From Warburgia ugandensis (lineage: Eukaryota > Streptophyta > Magnoliopsida > Canellales > Canellaceae): a DNA stretch of 64,000 nucleotides. A program made the position numbers and the translations under genes. The stretch is from the NCBI GenBank assembly GCA_035236585.1, contig CP141126.1:67061414-67125413 (forward strand). Reading direction: 5' to 3'. Of this stretch, positions 1 to 13,720 are shown piece by piece. Every line of letters starts with the position of its first letter. The stretch's first letter is position 1. Under the pieces are notes generated by a model. The model had not been told where the DNA came from and did no database searches. It saw only the letters and a program-made list of their open reading frames with translations.

Positions 1-465
1 GATGACCAGGGAAAAGGGGAAGAGGGCTTTTATAGCCCGTGATGGTGGTGTTGCCCTATGGCAGTGTCGCCATTTTTTGCTGCTCCATACAGGCATGGCA
101 GTGCTGAGCACTGCCTGGCCTGAGGAAGAAGATGATGACACGTAGGGGGGTGTCATTATCAAAACAACCCCCTACATTTTCAGACCCTCTTGTTTTGAAT
201 GCATTTTACAAAAATGCCCCTCATCTTTAAAAGGTCATAACTTGGTCATACGAACTTCGTTTTTGGTGTTCTTCGAAGGTTGGATTCCATTTTGAGCGTA
301 GAATCTAATGGTGCTAATTTTTCTCACAAATGGCTTCATTTCATATTTTAATTAAAATAGAACATTTAATATAGTTAATTCTATATAAATTTCCAAATTA
401 ATCAATTTCTCTCTTAATTTAGTAAAAGTGATGAAAAAATAGCGTCAAATGTTTGAGTCATTACA
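1..465 (-). mobile_element. Family A LTR, partial (U3 end)
   Basis: The terminus ends in GAGTCATTACA at 455-465 and then passes into satellite. Read on the minus strand the LTR begins TGTAATGACTC, as do the family A copies at 32894-35987 and 44579-56452. Shared landmarks are a TATA-like box (minus-strand CTATAAAAG, 27-35) and a block around 230-310 similar to 35700-35780 that contains the CATAACTTGGTCATACGAAC motif common in plant gypsy LTRs. The rest lies outside the window, so solo or full-length status cannot be told. Fossil; no coding part is visible. Confidence 0.85.
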
Positions 466-3400
466 GTTCACTCAATCTCTAAAATGATCAATTTCAAGCA
501 TTTACAAGAATTTAAAAAGTAGAAAATCAGGAACATATTAAGTAAAAAAATGTATGGTAATGTTACCATTTGAACATGTATTACAACAAGCATACTTCGA
601 GCAACAATTTGCAAGCCTTTTTGAATGAGACATCAAAATTTAAAACATGGAACTTCTTACACACAATGTATTCTATATAAAATGACCAAATTAAAGCATT
701 TACAAGAATTAAAGATGCAAATAGTTAGGAACATATACAGTAAAAAATGTATGGTAATGTTACCATTCAAATGCGTTTTAAAACAAGCATATTTCAAACA
801 ACAATTTGCATGCCTTTTTATATTAAACTTCAAAATCTAAAACATGGAACTTCTTGGACTCAATGAGTTCTATCTAGAATGATTAATTTCAAGCATTTAC
901 AACATTAAAGACATAGAAAATTGGGAACATATATAGTGAAAGAACATGATAATGTTACTAGTCAAACACATAGTCAAGGAACAATTTGTGTGCCTTTTTG
1001 AATGAAACTTCAAAATCTATAACATGGGTCATCTTACACTCAATGTATTTGATTTAGAATGATCAATGTCAAGCATTAAAAAGCAAAAAATTAGGAACAT
1101 ATATAGTAAAAAATGCATGATAATGTTAACATTAAAAAATGCAGGGGTCTTCTTAGTCTTAGTGTAATCTATCTAGAATGATCAATGTCAAGACTTTAGA
1201 AGCATTAAAGAAATAGAAAATTTAGAACACAAATAGTGAAAAAACACATGGTTATGTTACCATTCAAAAGCATATTCAAGCAACTATTTGCAAGCCTTTT
1301 TGCTTGAAACTTCAAGATCTAAAACATTGGTCTTATTAGACTTAGTGTATTTTATCTAGAATGATCAATTTGAAGCATTAAAGAAGCGGAAAATTAGGAA
1401 CATATAGAGTAAAATATGCATTAGAATGTTTCCATTCGAAAGCACACTTGAAGCAACAATTTTCATTCCTTCTTGAATGGAACATTAAAATCTAAAACAT
1501 GGGTATTCTTAAACTCAATGTTTTCTATCTAGAATGATCAATTTCAAGCATTTATAAGAGTTAAAGAAGCAAAAATCAGGAACATATACAGTAAAAAATG
1601 CATGGTAATGTTACCATTCAAATGCATATTACAACGAGCATATTTTAAGAAAGAATTTGCATTCCTTTTTGAATGAAACTTTAAAATCTAAAACATGGCA
1701 CTTCTTATACTCAATGTATTCTATCTAGAATTACAAATTTCAAGAATTTACAAGCATTAAAGAAGATTACTAATTTAAACATTTACAAGCATTAAAGAAG
1801 TAGATAATTAGGAACATATAAAGTGAAAAATGAATGGTAATGTTACCATTCAAACACATACTTCAAGCAATAATTTGCAAGCCTTTTTTTAAGAAACTTC
1901 AAAATCTAAAAAATGGGACTTCATAGACTCAATGTATGCGATCTAGAATAATCAACACAAAGCATTTACAAGCATTAAAGAAATAGAAAATCATGAACAT
2001 ATACAGTAAAAAATGCATGGTAATGTTACCATTCAAACATGTATTCAGGGAACAATATGCATGCCTTTTTTAATGAAACTTCAAAATCTAAAACATGGGT
2101 CTTCTTAGCCTCAATGTAATTTATCTAGAATGATCAATTTCAAGCATTAACAAGCATTAAAGAAGCAAAAAATCAGGAACATATAGAGTAAAAAGTGCAT
2201 GGTAATGTTTCCATTAAAACACATACTTGAAGAACAATTTGCATGGTTTTTTGAATGAAACTTCAAAAATCTAAAATAGGGGTCTTCTTAGACTCAATGT
2301 ATTCTATCTAGAATAGTCAATTTCAAGAATTTACAGGCATTAAAAAAGCAAAAATTTAGGATCATAATTAGTAAAAAAACACATGGTAATGTTACCATTC
2401 AAACGCGTATTACAACAAGCATACTTCAAGCAACAATTTGCATGCCTCTTTGAATGAAACATCAAAATCTAAAACATGGGTCTTCTTAGACTCAATGTAT
2501 CTTTATAGAATGATCAAATTCAAGAATTTACAGGTATTAAGGAATCAGAAAATTAGGAACATATGAAACAAAAAATGCATGGTAAAGTTACAATTCAAAT
2601 GCGTATCACAGCAAGTATATTTCAAGCAACAATTTGCATGCCTTAAAAAGCGGGTCTTCTTAGAGTCAATGTATTATATCTTGAATGATTATGTTCATGC
2701 ATTTACAAGCATCAAAGAAGCAGAAAATCTGGAACATAAGTAGCAAAAAATGCATGGTAATGTTACCATTCAAATGCATATTCCAGCAACAATTTAAATA
2801 CCTTTTTCAATTAAACATCAAAATTTAAATCATGGGTCTTCTTAAACTCAATGTATTCTATCTTGAATAAGAAATTTCCAGCATTTACAAGCATTAAAGA
2901 TGCAAAAAATCACAAACATATATAGTAAAAATTGCATGGTAATGTTACCATTCAAATGTGCATTACAACAACCACACTTCAAGCAACAATTTGCATCCTT
3001 TTTGAAGAAAACTTCAAAATATAAAACATGGTCCTTCTTATAATAAATGTATTCTATCTATAATGATCAATTTTAAGCATTTACAAGCATTAAATAAGCA
3101 AAATCAGGAACATATATAATAAAAAATGCATGGTAATGTTACCATTCAAATGCATATTCAAGCAACAATGTGCATGCCTTTTTGAATAAAACATCAAAAT
3201 CTAAAACTGGGGTCTTCTAGGAATCATTGTATTCTATCTGGAATGAACAATTTCAAGCATTTAAAATGCATGGTAATGTTACCATTCAAACACATATTCA
3301 AGTAACAATTTATATGCCTTTTTTAATGAAACTTCAAAATCTAAACCATGAGTCTTCTTAGACTCATTGTATTTTATCTAGAATGATCAATTTCAAGCAT

Positions 3401-6400
3401 CAAAGAAGTAGAAAATTAGGAGCATATATAGTAAAAAATGGTTGGTAATGTCACCATTCAAACACATACTCAAGCAACAATTTGTATGCCTTCTTGAATG
3501 ATATATCAAAATCTAAAACATGGTTCTTCTTAAACTCAATGTATTCTATCTAAAATGATCAATTTCAGGCATTGAAAAGCAAAAAAAAGTTGATGAAAAT
3601 TAGGAACATCTATAGTAAAAATGCATAGTAATGTTACCATTCAAACGCATATTCAAGCAACAATTTCATGCCTTTTTTAATGAATCTTCAAAATCTAAAA
3701 CATGGGACTTCTTAGACTCAATGTATTTTATCTAGTATGTTTAATTTCATTCAAGCATTTGAGAAGCAAAAAATTAGGAACATATTGTGTAACATACGCA
3801 TGGTAATGTTTCCATTCAAATGCATACTTGAAGCTACAATTTGCAGGCCTTTCTGATTAAAACATCATAATCTAAAGTGTGGATCTTCTTAAAATCAATT
3901 TATTCCATCTAGAATGATCAATTCCAACCACTTACAAGCATTAATGAAGTAGAAAATCAGGAACATAAATAGTAAAAAATGGATGTCAATGTTACCAATC
4001 AAATGCATTTTACAACAAACATATTTCAAGCAACAATTTGCATGGCTTTTTGAATGAAACATCAAAATCTAAAAAATGGGTCATCTTTGACTAAATGTAT
4101 TCTACATAGAATGATCAATTTCAAGAATTCACATGCATTGAAGATATAGAAAAATAAGAACATATATAGTAAAAAACGCATGGTAATGTTACCTTTCGAA
4201 AGTATATTCAAGCAACAATTTGCATGCCTTTTTGAATTAAACATCAAAATATAAAGGTTGGGACTTCTTAGACAAAATGTATTATATCTATAATTATCAA
4301 TTCACAAGCATTAGAAAAGAAAAAAATCAGGAACATATATAATAAAAAAAGGCATTGTAATGTTACCATTCAAACGCATATTCAAGTAACTATTTGCATG
4401 CCTTTTTTAATGAACTTTCAAAATCTAAAACAAGAGCCTTCTTACACTTAATGTATTCTATTTAGAATGATAAATTTAAAGAATTTACAAGCATTAAAGA
4501 ATCAAAAAATAAGGAACACATATAGTAAAAAATGCATGGTAATGTTACCATTTAAACACATATTCAAGTAACAATTTGCATACCATTTTGAATTAAATGT
4601 CAAAATCTAAAAGGTGGGCCTTCTTAAACTAAATGTATTCTATATAGAATGAGAAATTTTCATCATTTACAAGTATTAAATAAGCATAAAATTAAGAACA
4701 TGTAGAGTAAAAAAACACATGATAATGTTATCATTCAAATGCGTATTACAACGAGCATATTTGAAGTAACAATTTGCTTGTCCTTTATAATGAAACTTCA
4801 AAATCTAAAACATGGGTCTTCTTAGACACAATTTATTCTATCAAGAATGATCAATTTTGAGAATTTACAAGCATTAAAGAAGTAGAAAATTAGGAACATA
4901 TATAGTAAAATAATGCATAGTAATGTTAAGATTCAAACGCATATTCTTGCAATAGTTTGCATGCCTTTCTAAATCAAACATCAAAATATAAAATATGGGC
5001 CTTCTTAGACTCAATGTATTCTATATATAATGACAAAATTAAAGCATTTACAAGAATTAAAGATGTAGAAATTAGAAACATATACTGTAAAAAATAGACG
5101 GTAACGTTACTGTTCAAACACATATTAAAACAAGCATATTTCAAGCAACAATTTACATGCCTTTTTCTATGAAACTTCAAAATCTAAAACACGGGATTGC
5201 TTAGACTCAATGCATTCTATATAGGATGACCAATTTCAAGAATTTACAAGCATTAAAGAAGAGGAAAATTGGGAATATCTATAGTATAAAGTGCATGGTA
5301 ATGTTACTATTCAAACACATATTCAAGCAACAATTTGTGTACCTTTCTGAATGAAACTTCAATATCTATAACATGGGTCATCTTACACCAAATGTATTTG
5401 ATTTAGAATGATCAATTTCAAGCATTTTCAATCATTGGAAAGGCAAAAAATCAGGAACATATACAGTAAAAACTGAATGGTAATGTTAACATTCAAACGC
5501 ATATTCAAGTAACAATTTGTACGACTTTTTGAATGAAAATTCAAAATCTAAAACATTGGTCATCTTAGACTTAGTGTATTCTATCTAGAATGATCAATTT
5601 CAAGACATTACAAGCATTAACAAAATAGAAAATCCGGAACACAAATAGTAAAAAAAAGCATGCTAATGCTACCATTCAAAAACATATTTAAGCAATTATT
5701 TGCACGTGTTTTTGCTTGGAACTTGAACATCTAAAACATGGGTCTTCTTAGAATCAATGTGTTTTATCTAGAATGATTAATTTCAATCATTTACAAGAAT
5801 TAAAGAAGCAAAAAATTAGGAACATAGAGATTAAAATACTCATGGTAATGTTTCCATTCAAATGCATACTTGAAGCAACAATTTGCATTTCTTCTTGTAT
5901 GAAACATCAAAATCTAAAACATGGGTCTTCTTAAAATCAATCTATTCTATCTAGAATGATTAATTTCAAGTATTATATGTATCCAAGAAGCAGAAAATCA
6001 GGAACATATATAGTAAAAAATGCATGGTAATGGTACCGTTCAAAAGCACAACAAGCATATTTCAAGAAAGAATTTGCATTCCTTTTTGAATGAAACTTCA
6101 AAATCTAAAACATGGGACTTGTTAGACTGAATGTATTCTATATATAATTATTAATTTCAAGCATTAAAATCATTAAAGAAGTAGAAAATAAGGAACATAC
6201 GTACTAAAAATTGCATGTTAATGTTACCAGTCAAACACATACTTCATGCAACAATTTGCAAGCCCTTTTGAATAAAACGTCAAAATATAAATCATGGGAC
6301 TTCTTATACTCAATGTATTTAATCTAGAATAATCAACACAAAGCATTTACAAGGATTAAAGAAACAAAAAATCAAGAACATATATAGTAAAAAACACATG

Positions 6401-9400
6401 GTAATGTTACCTTTCAAAAGCATATTCAAGCAACAATTTGCATGCCTTTTTGAGCAAAACATCAGAATATAAAGCCTAGGATTTCTTAGACTCAATGTAT
6501 TCTATCTAGAATGATCGATTCACAGGCATTAAAAATCCAAAAAATTAGGAACATATATAGTAAAAAAAACGCATGGTAATGTTACCATTCAAACACATAT
6601 TCAAGCAATAATTTGCATGTCTTTTTGAATTAAATTTCAAAATCTAAAACATGGGTCTTCTTATAATCAATGTATTCCATATAGAATGATTAATTTCAAG
6701 CATTTACATGCATGAAAGAAGCAGAACATCGAGAACATATATAGCAAAAAGTGCATGGTAATGTTACCATTCAAACGTGTATTGCACTAAGCATACTTCA
6801 AGCAACAATTTGCATGCATTTTTGAATGAAACTTCAAAATTTAAAATATGGGGATTCTTAGTCTCAATGTATCCTATTTAGAGTGATCAATTTCAATATT
6901 TGCAAGCATTTAAGAAGCAGAAAATCTGAAACATATATAGTAAAAACACATGATAATGTTACCATTCAAACGCATATTCAAGCAACAATTTGCATGCCTA
7001 TTTGCAATGAAACATCAAAATCTAAAACATGCGTGTTCATAGACTCAATGTATTCTATCTTGAATGATAAATTTCAAGTATTTACAACATTAAAAAGTAG
7101 AAAATCAGGAACATATGTAGTAAAAAATCCATGGTAATGTTACCATTCAAATGCATATTCAAGCAACAATTTGCATGTCTTTTTTAGTGGAATTTCTAAA
7201 TCTAAAATATGGGCCTTCTTAGACTCAATGTATTCTATATAGAATGATCAATTTCAATCATTTACAAGCATTAAAGAAGCAAAAAGTCAGGAATGTATAC
7301 AGCAAAAAATGCATGGTAATATTATCTTTCAAATGTGTATTACAACAAGCACACACCAAGCCACAATTTGCATGCCTCTTTTATTGAAACTTCAAAATCT
7401 AAAACATGAGTCTTCTTAGACTCAATGTATTCTATCTAGAATGATCAATTTCAAACATTTTCAAGCATTAAAGAAGCAAAAATTTAGTTACATATATAGC
7501 AAAACACATATTCAAGCAACAAATTGGATAGCTTTTTGAATGAAACATCTAAATCTAAAACACGTGTCTTCTTAAACACAGTATACTCTATCTAGAATGA
7601 TGAATTTCAAGGATTTATAGGCATTCAAGAAGATGAAAATCAGTTTCATATATAGTAAAAAATGCATGGTAATGTTACTATTCAAATGCATATTTCAACA
7701 AGCATACCTCAAGACATAATTGGTATGCCTTTTTGAATGAAACTTCAAAATCCAAAACATGGAACTTCCTAGACTCATTGTATTCTATCTAAAATGAACA
7801 ATTTCAAGCATTAAATAAGCAAAAAATTAGTAATATATACAGTAGAAAATGCATGGTAATGTTACCATTCAAACACATATTCAAGCAACAATTTGCTTGC
7901 CTTTTTGAATGAAACATCAAAATCTAAAATATGGGTCTTCATTTACAAGCATTAAATAAGTATAAAATTAGGAACATCTATAGTAAAAATGCATTAATCT
8001 ATCCATTCAAATGCATATTCAAGGAACAACTTACATGCCCTTTTTAATGAAACTTCAAAGTCTAAAACATGGGCTTTCTTAGACTCATCATATTATATCT
8101 ACAATGATCAATTTCATGCATTTACAAGCATTAAAAAAGAAAAAAAAAAAAGGAACATGCAGAGTAAAAAATTCATGGTAATGTTACCATTCAAATCCGT
8201 ATAACAATAAGCATATTTCAAGCAACTATTTGCATGCCTTTTTTAATGAAACTTCAAAATATAAAACATGAGTTTTCTTAAACTCAATGTATTTAATCTA
8301 GAATAATTAATTTAGATAATTTATAAGCATTAAAGAAGTAGAATGTTGGGAACATATATAGTAAAAATTGCATGGTAATGTTCCTATTCTAACGCATATT
8401 CAAGCAACAATTTGCATACCTTTTCGAATTAGCCATCAAAGTGTAAAATGTGTGTCCTCGTAAACTCAATGTATTCCATCTAGAACAATAAATTTCAAGC
8501 AGTAAAGAGGCAAAAAATTAGGAACATTTACAGTAAAATGCATGGTAATGTCACCATTCAAATGCATACTTGAAGCAACAATTTGCATTCCTTCTTGTAT
8601 GAAACATCAAAATCTAAAACATGGGTCTTCTTAAAATCAATGTATTCTATCTAGGATGATTAATTTCAAGCATTTATATGTATCCAAGAAGCAGAAAATT
8701 AGGAACATATATAGTAAAAAATGCATGGTAATGGTATCGTTCAAAAGCACAACAAGCATATTTCAAGAAAGAATTTGCATTCCTTTTTGAATGAAACTTC
8801 AAAATCTAAAACATGGGACTTATTAGACTGAATGTATTCTATATAGAATTATTAATTTCAAGCATTAAAGAAGTAGAAAATCAGGAACATACGTAGTAAA
8901 AAATGCATGGTAATGTTACCAGTCAAACACATACTTCAAGCAACAATTTGCAACCTTTTTGAATAAAACGTCAAAATCTAAATCATGGGACTTCTTATAC
9001 TCAATGTATTCAATCTAGAATAATCAACACAAAGCATTTACAAGGATTAAAGAAACAAAAAATCAAGAACATATATAGTAAAAAACACATGGTAATATTA
9101 TCTTTCAAAAGCATATTCAAGCAACAATTTGCATGCTTTTTGAGCAAAACATCAAAATATAAAGCCTAGGACTTCTTAGACTCAATGTATTCTATCTAGA
9201 ATGATCGATTCACAAGCATTAAAAAGCTACAAAATTAGGAACATATATAGTAAAAAAAACGCATGGTAATGTTACCATTCAAATGCATATTCAAGTAATA
9301 ATTTGCATGTCTTTTTGAATTAAATTTCAAAATCTAAAACATGGGTCTTCTTATACTCAATGTATTCTATATAGAATGATTAATTTCAAGCATTTACATG

Positions 9401-10483
9401 CATGAAAGGAGAAAAATGTCATGAACATATATAACAAAAGGTGCGTGGTAATGTTACCATTCAAATGCATATTGCACCAAGCATAGTTCAAGCATCAATT
9501 TGCATGCCTTTTTGAGTGAAACTTCAAAATTTAAAGCATGGGGCTTCTTAATCTTAATGTATCCTATTTAGAGTGATCAATTTCAAGATTTGCAAGCATT
9601 TAAGAGGCAAAAAATCTGAAACATATATAGTAAAACACACATGGTAATGTTACCATTCAAATGCATATTTAAGCAACAATTTGGATGCCTATTTGCAATG
9701 AAACATCAAAATCTAAAACATGAGTGTTCATAGACTCAATGTATTCTATCTTGAATGATAAATTTCAAGTATTTACAACATTAAAAAGTAGAAAATCAGA
9801 ACATATGTAGTAAAAAACCCATGGTAATGTTACCATTCAAATGCCTTTTCAAGCAACAATTTGCATGTCCTTTTTAATGGAATTTCAAAATCTGACATAT
9901 GGGTCTTCTTAGACTTAATGTATTCTATATAGAATGATCAATTTCAATAATTTACAAGCATTAAAGAAGCAAAAAATCAGGAACATATACAGCAAAAAAT
10001 GCATGGTAATATTATCTTTCAAATGTGTATTACAACGAGCGCACATCAAGCCACAATTTCCATGCCTCTTTTATTGAAACTTCAAAATCTAAAACATGAG
10101 TCTTCTTAGACTCAATGTATTCTATCTAGAATGATCGATTTCAAACATTTTCAAGCATTAAAGAAGCAAAAAATTAGTTACATATATAGTAAAAAATGCA
10201 TGGTAATGTTACCATTTAAACACATATTCAAGCAACAAATTGGATAGCTTTTTGAATGAAACATCTAAATCTAAAGCATGTGTCTTCTTAAACACAGTAT
10301 ACTCTATCTAGAATGATGAATTTCAAGGATTTATAGGCATTCAAGAAGATGAAAATCAGTTTCATATATAGTAAAAAATGCATGGTAATGTTACTATTCA
10401 AATGCATATTTCAACAAGCATACCTCAAGACATAATTAGTATGCCTTTTTGAATGAAACTTCAAAATCCAAAACATGGAACTT
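466..10483 (+). repeat. Satellite array, segment 1
   Basis: Uninterrupted head-to-tail tandem repeat, about 50 monomers. A hand-built short monomer is 182 bp and a long one about 197 bp. They differ by about 15 bp where the short form reads CATATTCAAGCAAC and the long form reads CGTATTACAACAAGCATACTTCAAGCAAC in two runs. Spacing of successive GGTAATGTTACC landmarks (about 556, 753, 948, 1119) supports this. Monomers are clearly diverged, with many small deletions, so the array is old. The sequence is strongly A+T-rich. Short open frames inside it do not persist from monomer to monomer. No gene is present. Confidence 0.95.
5835..8535 (+). repeat. Higher-order duplicated satellite block, copy 1
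   Basis: About 2.7 kb (roughly 14 monomers) duplicated in tandem with the block starting near 8536. Diagnostic irregularities recur at an offset of about 2,700 bp: the odd GGTAATGGTACC monomer at 6025 recurs at 8726, and the unusual string ATATGTATCCAAGAAGCAG near 5976 recurs near 8676. This copy keeps the empty sites for two later insertions into copy 2: AACTT at 7763-7767 (element C) and TCATA at 8088-8092 (TRIM composite). Boundaries are approximate. Confidence 0.85.
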
Positions 10484-12497
10484 TGTTAAGTGTTCAATTT
10501 TGGTCAAAATACCTCTAATTTAGCATTCAATTAGATCATCTAACCATTCAATTTTACAAAACTTAGCTTGATTTTGAATTTAAATCCAATTGACCATCGA
10601 AACATTATTTTGTCAAAATCAATGATCAGATGATCGTTAGAGCTCATTAAATGACTAATGTACTGTTCAGATGATTCTAATTTAGTCTTTTCTTTTGCAG
10701 ATCAACCAAAAGATGCACGAATGGCTACGTTTAAAAGTTAATGGTGCAGATCATTTTAAAAAGGATTGATGGGCTAGATCAACTATAAAGAAGGATTGGA
10801 TAGTTTTCTAAACGATAATTGAGCTCAAGTGGAAATCATGGACAAAAAGGGCAACTTGCAAATCTATAGGAGTTTCCAAAGTCAAGAGAGGGGACCCAAA
10901 TTAGCAAGGAGCAAAAGGCAACCCCTTCCACCACTTCTTTCCTTCTTCTTTTTCCTCCTTTTCCTTTTTCCTTCTTTCCTTCTTTCCTTTTCCTTTTCCT
11001 TTTCCTTTTCCTTTTCTTTCTTTCCTTTTCTTTTTCCCTTCCTCATTCTCACATACCCACTTTCCTTATTCTCTTTTTTTCTTCCTTCTTAACGTAGCCA
11101 ACATTTCCATTCTCTTCTCTTCTCCCCACCTTCCTCTCCCACTGCTCCTCTTTCTCTCTTCTCATCTCTCTCCATTCTACCTTCTCTCCCTCTTCTACTC
11201 CTTCCTACACACCTCTATCCCTCTACCCTCTCGTTCTCTTCTCCTTGGGTCACCGTCACTGGCCCCTGGTTCCATAGCACCAGACGACAGCCCTCTTACT
11301 CTCTCTCGATTCTCTATCCAAACCAGGCACGCACCACCCATTTTACGTGGCATCTGCTCCCAACACCACCACCACAACCATGTTTCACCAATTCCCCCAC
11401 TCTCGTTGTTTATCCTTCACCTCTGCTACAGCCCCGTCCAGTATCAACGTCGTTTGCTAGACAATGCCTGATGCTCATTCTCTCATTGATTCAACACCAA
11501 CCAGCCCAATCCCATATATGTTCCTTCTCTCCCACTCGGCTCACAATGTTTGTACCCTAGCCTTTCCCCCAACCGCACTCCCTCTTCTCCCATCTCTCTC
11601 TCTCTCTCTGCCCATCTTTCCCACTGCCAGACGACGCCCAGAAGGGCATCTTTTTTTTTTTCCCCAGGACCCAGCACAGGCTACTACATCAAGCCCAATC
11701 GGATCGCACCCACTCCTTCTCCGGCGGTCTTTCTTTGAACCAAACGGCCACAGGAGAGAAAACCCAGATCGGGTTTTCTCCCCACCTTTTTTCTTTCCCT
11801 TCATTTCTTCTCCTCTCTGAGTCGGATGCTCCGGAGAAGAAAACCCAAGTCGGGTTTTCCTCCCGTCGCCCCTTTTTCTCCTCCTTCTTCTTCCCTTCTC
11901 CCTCCTCCCTCTTCTCTTCTTCTCTCCTCTTCCTTCTCAAACCCCATTGTTTTCTTGGTTTTTGATTAAAACCAGAACTCTAATGATATTACAAATCTGC
12001 CACTGGTAGATCTCAGGAATTCCAAACGTGTCCCCTGGTAGATTTCAGAAATACCAACTGGGTCCCCTATTTAATACCAACTGTGTCCCCTAGCAGATTT
12101 CAGAAATACCAACTGGGTCCCCTGTTTAATACCAACTGTGTCCCTTGTTTAATACCAACTGTCACTGTAATTACATCTGTGTCCTTGTGCTATTCTGGTT
12201 TTGTTTTATTCACATTTTGACTATCCAGGGACTGTGCAATTCAGGGACAGTGCAATCCAAGGACAAGCTTATCCAGGACGCCTTTTAGTTTTATTTTCTG
12301 TGGTCTTTTGAATAAATAATTGTGTAAACTGCAGAAATTGAATAAAGTTGGATTTTAGTTTATTGTTAGTTTATATTCTTTTATTAATTGAATTTTATTG
12401 AAAACTCCATCACTTCAAATCAAGTCCTCGTGGGATCAACCCGTACTTGCATAAGCTACACTACAATAGTCGTGCACTTGCAGTTAAACAATCAACA
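10484..12497 (+). mobile_element. Element C 5' LTR
   Basis: 2,014 bp, TGTTAAGTGT...AATCAACA. The middle (about 10920-11950) is strongly pyrimidine-rich on this strand, including a CTTTTC-type simple repeat near 10985-11035. A short minisatellite built on ACCAACTGTGTCCC lies at about 12030-12165. AATAAA-like polyadenylation signals occur near 12310-12350. The U5-like end (CCTCGTGGGATCAACCCGTACTTG, in two runs) is typical of Tat/Athila LTRs. The LTR is about 190 bp longer than its partner because a segment near 11272-11460 is absent from the 3' LTR. Confidence 0.92.
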
Positions 12498-12502
12498 AGT
12501 TT

Positions 12503-12521
12503 TTGGGGCCGTTGCCAGGGA
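12503..12521 (+). other. Primer-binding site of element C
   Basis: TTGGGGCCGTTGCCAGGGA lies 5 bp inside the 5' LTR. It differs slightly from the TTGGCGCCGTTGCCGGGGA site used by plant Tat/Athila elements, which is usually assigned to tRNA-Asp. Confidence 0.85.
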
Positions 12522-13705
12522 CTTGGAAAGGAGTTTTCATAAAATTTAATTAAAAATCCAAAAAAATCAGAAAAAAAAAATTAGGAATTGCAATTTTCAG
12601 CATTTTAGGTGCATTTTTCAATTTTTTTTAGCGCATTATCACCTTGTTTCCTAAATTTGGTACTAATTTCTAATTTTATTTTTTAGGAAATTGGAAAGTA
12701 GAGGAATTTGGCAAGTGGATCTTCACCAAAATGGAAACTTCCTTGCTTTCCTAAAATAGGACTTTCTTTTTTCTTTTGAGTGAATCTTGTAGTGAGGCCC
12801 CTTTGTAATTTGCATTTTTAATTTCAATTTTTAAAGGGTTGTAATAATACAGGGCAAGTGTGGGACAAGGTGGCCCACACTTGATCTTCATCAGAAACCT
12901 CACTATAAGTCTTCTCACTCATTTATTTTCTAGATTAGGGTTTGCATTTAGAATAATTTGCATTGTTTGGTAGTTAATTGCATATAGAAAGCATCTGTTA
13001 TAATTGTTGCATCTTAGGGTTTGCATTAGTTTATTGCTTTCAATTGCATTTAGGACACGTCTAACGCTTTAAGGTGAATTATATGTTAATTGAATTGCCA
13101 TAGTGTGTGAAAATTAATTAGTAAGAGTACCCTACCCCACAAGATCAAGGGTGGATTTCGTCACCACTCCTTGGCCCACCTAGGATAATCACCTCAAGCG
13201 CGCAACCCTACCATTCACTTTAATTTAAAATCAATCAGAAGAGACCTATAGGGTTAGTACACGCTCGTAGGATCCTCTTAATAGGACATGAATTACTGTC
13301 ACTCCGGTTGCTTTTGATCACTATAATTATTGGGGGTTGTCAAATAGAGCCTCGCTCTTCCCCCACCTCCTGTTGATGTTTGTTGAGGTCTAAACGCCTC
13401 CTTACATGAGGGTTGTATTAACCGCTTTGATTAGAACCTAACTGGTGAGTAGTAGTCAACTCCTAAAGAGAGTAGGAGCGCTAGATCAGGCTAATTAAAA
13501 GCATTGTCCCCATAGAAAATTAAGAAAATAAAAAAATCAAAATATCTATGCTTGCTAGCCTAAGGGGATTACTTGATTGTGTCCTTGATTGTGCATCATT
13601 CTAGGCATTTAGGTTGCATCATTTAGAAAGAAAAAAAAAAAGAAGAAGAAAAAGAAAAGAGAAGAGAAGACATGATCAGTTGCACCTAATGAATAATTTA
13701 AACAC
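12522..13705 (+). other. Untranslated leader of element C
   Basis: About 1.2 kb between the PBS and the LINE insertion, with no convincing reading frame. The part at about 13240-13460 is homologous to the reverse complement of family B LTR sequence at about 28100-28330; both share a GAGGTCTAAA-CGCCTCCTTACATGAGG core. A purine-rich stretch (13630-13671) precedes the first ATG near the gag region. Confidence 0.75.
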
Positions 13706-13720
13706 TGATCAAAAGGGTAA

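Noticed and set aside
4062-4247. Recurring minus-strand open frames of about 60 codons in the satellite, with similar Cys- and Phe-rich translations (also near 4974, 22082, 39880, 56927 and 61085).
   Set aside because: They come from the monomer consensus itself. Monomer lengths are not multiples of three, frames break each repeat, and composition simply follows the A+T-rich sequence. There is no sign of coding constraint.
466-10483. Possible CRISPR array (regular repeats).
   Set aside because: Units are contiguous with no unique spacers, each about 180-200 bp, and the context is a plant genome; it is a satellite.
11464-11965. Several overlapping open frames on both strands rich in Ser, Pro, Phe and Leu, or in Arg, Glu and Lys.
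   Set aside because: They fall in the pyrimidine-rich part of the element C LTR and mirror each other on opposite strands; low-complexity composition explains them.
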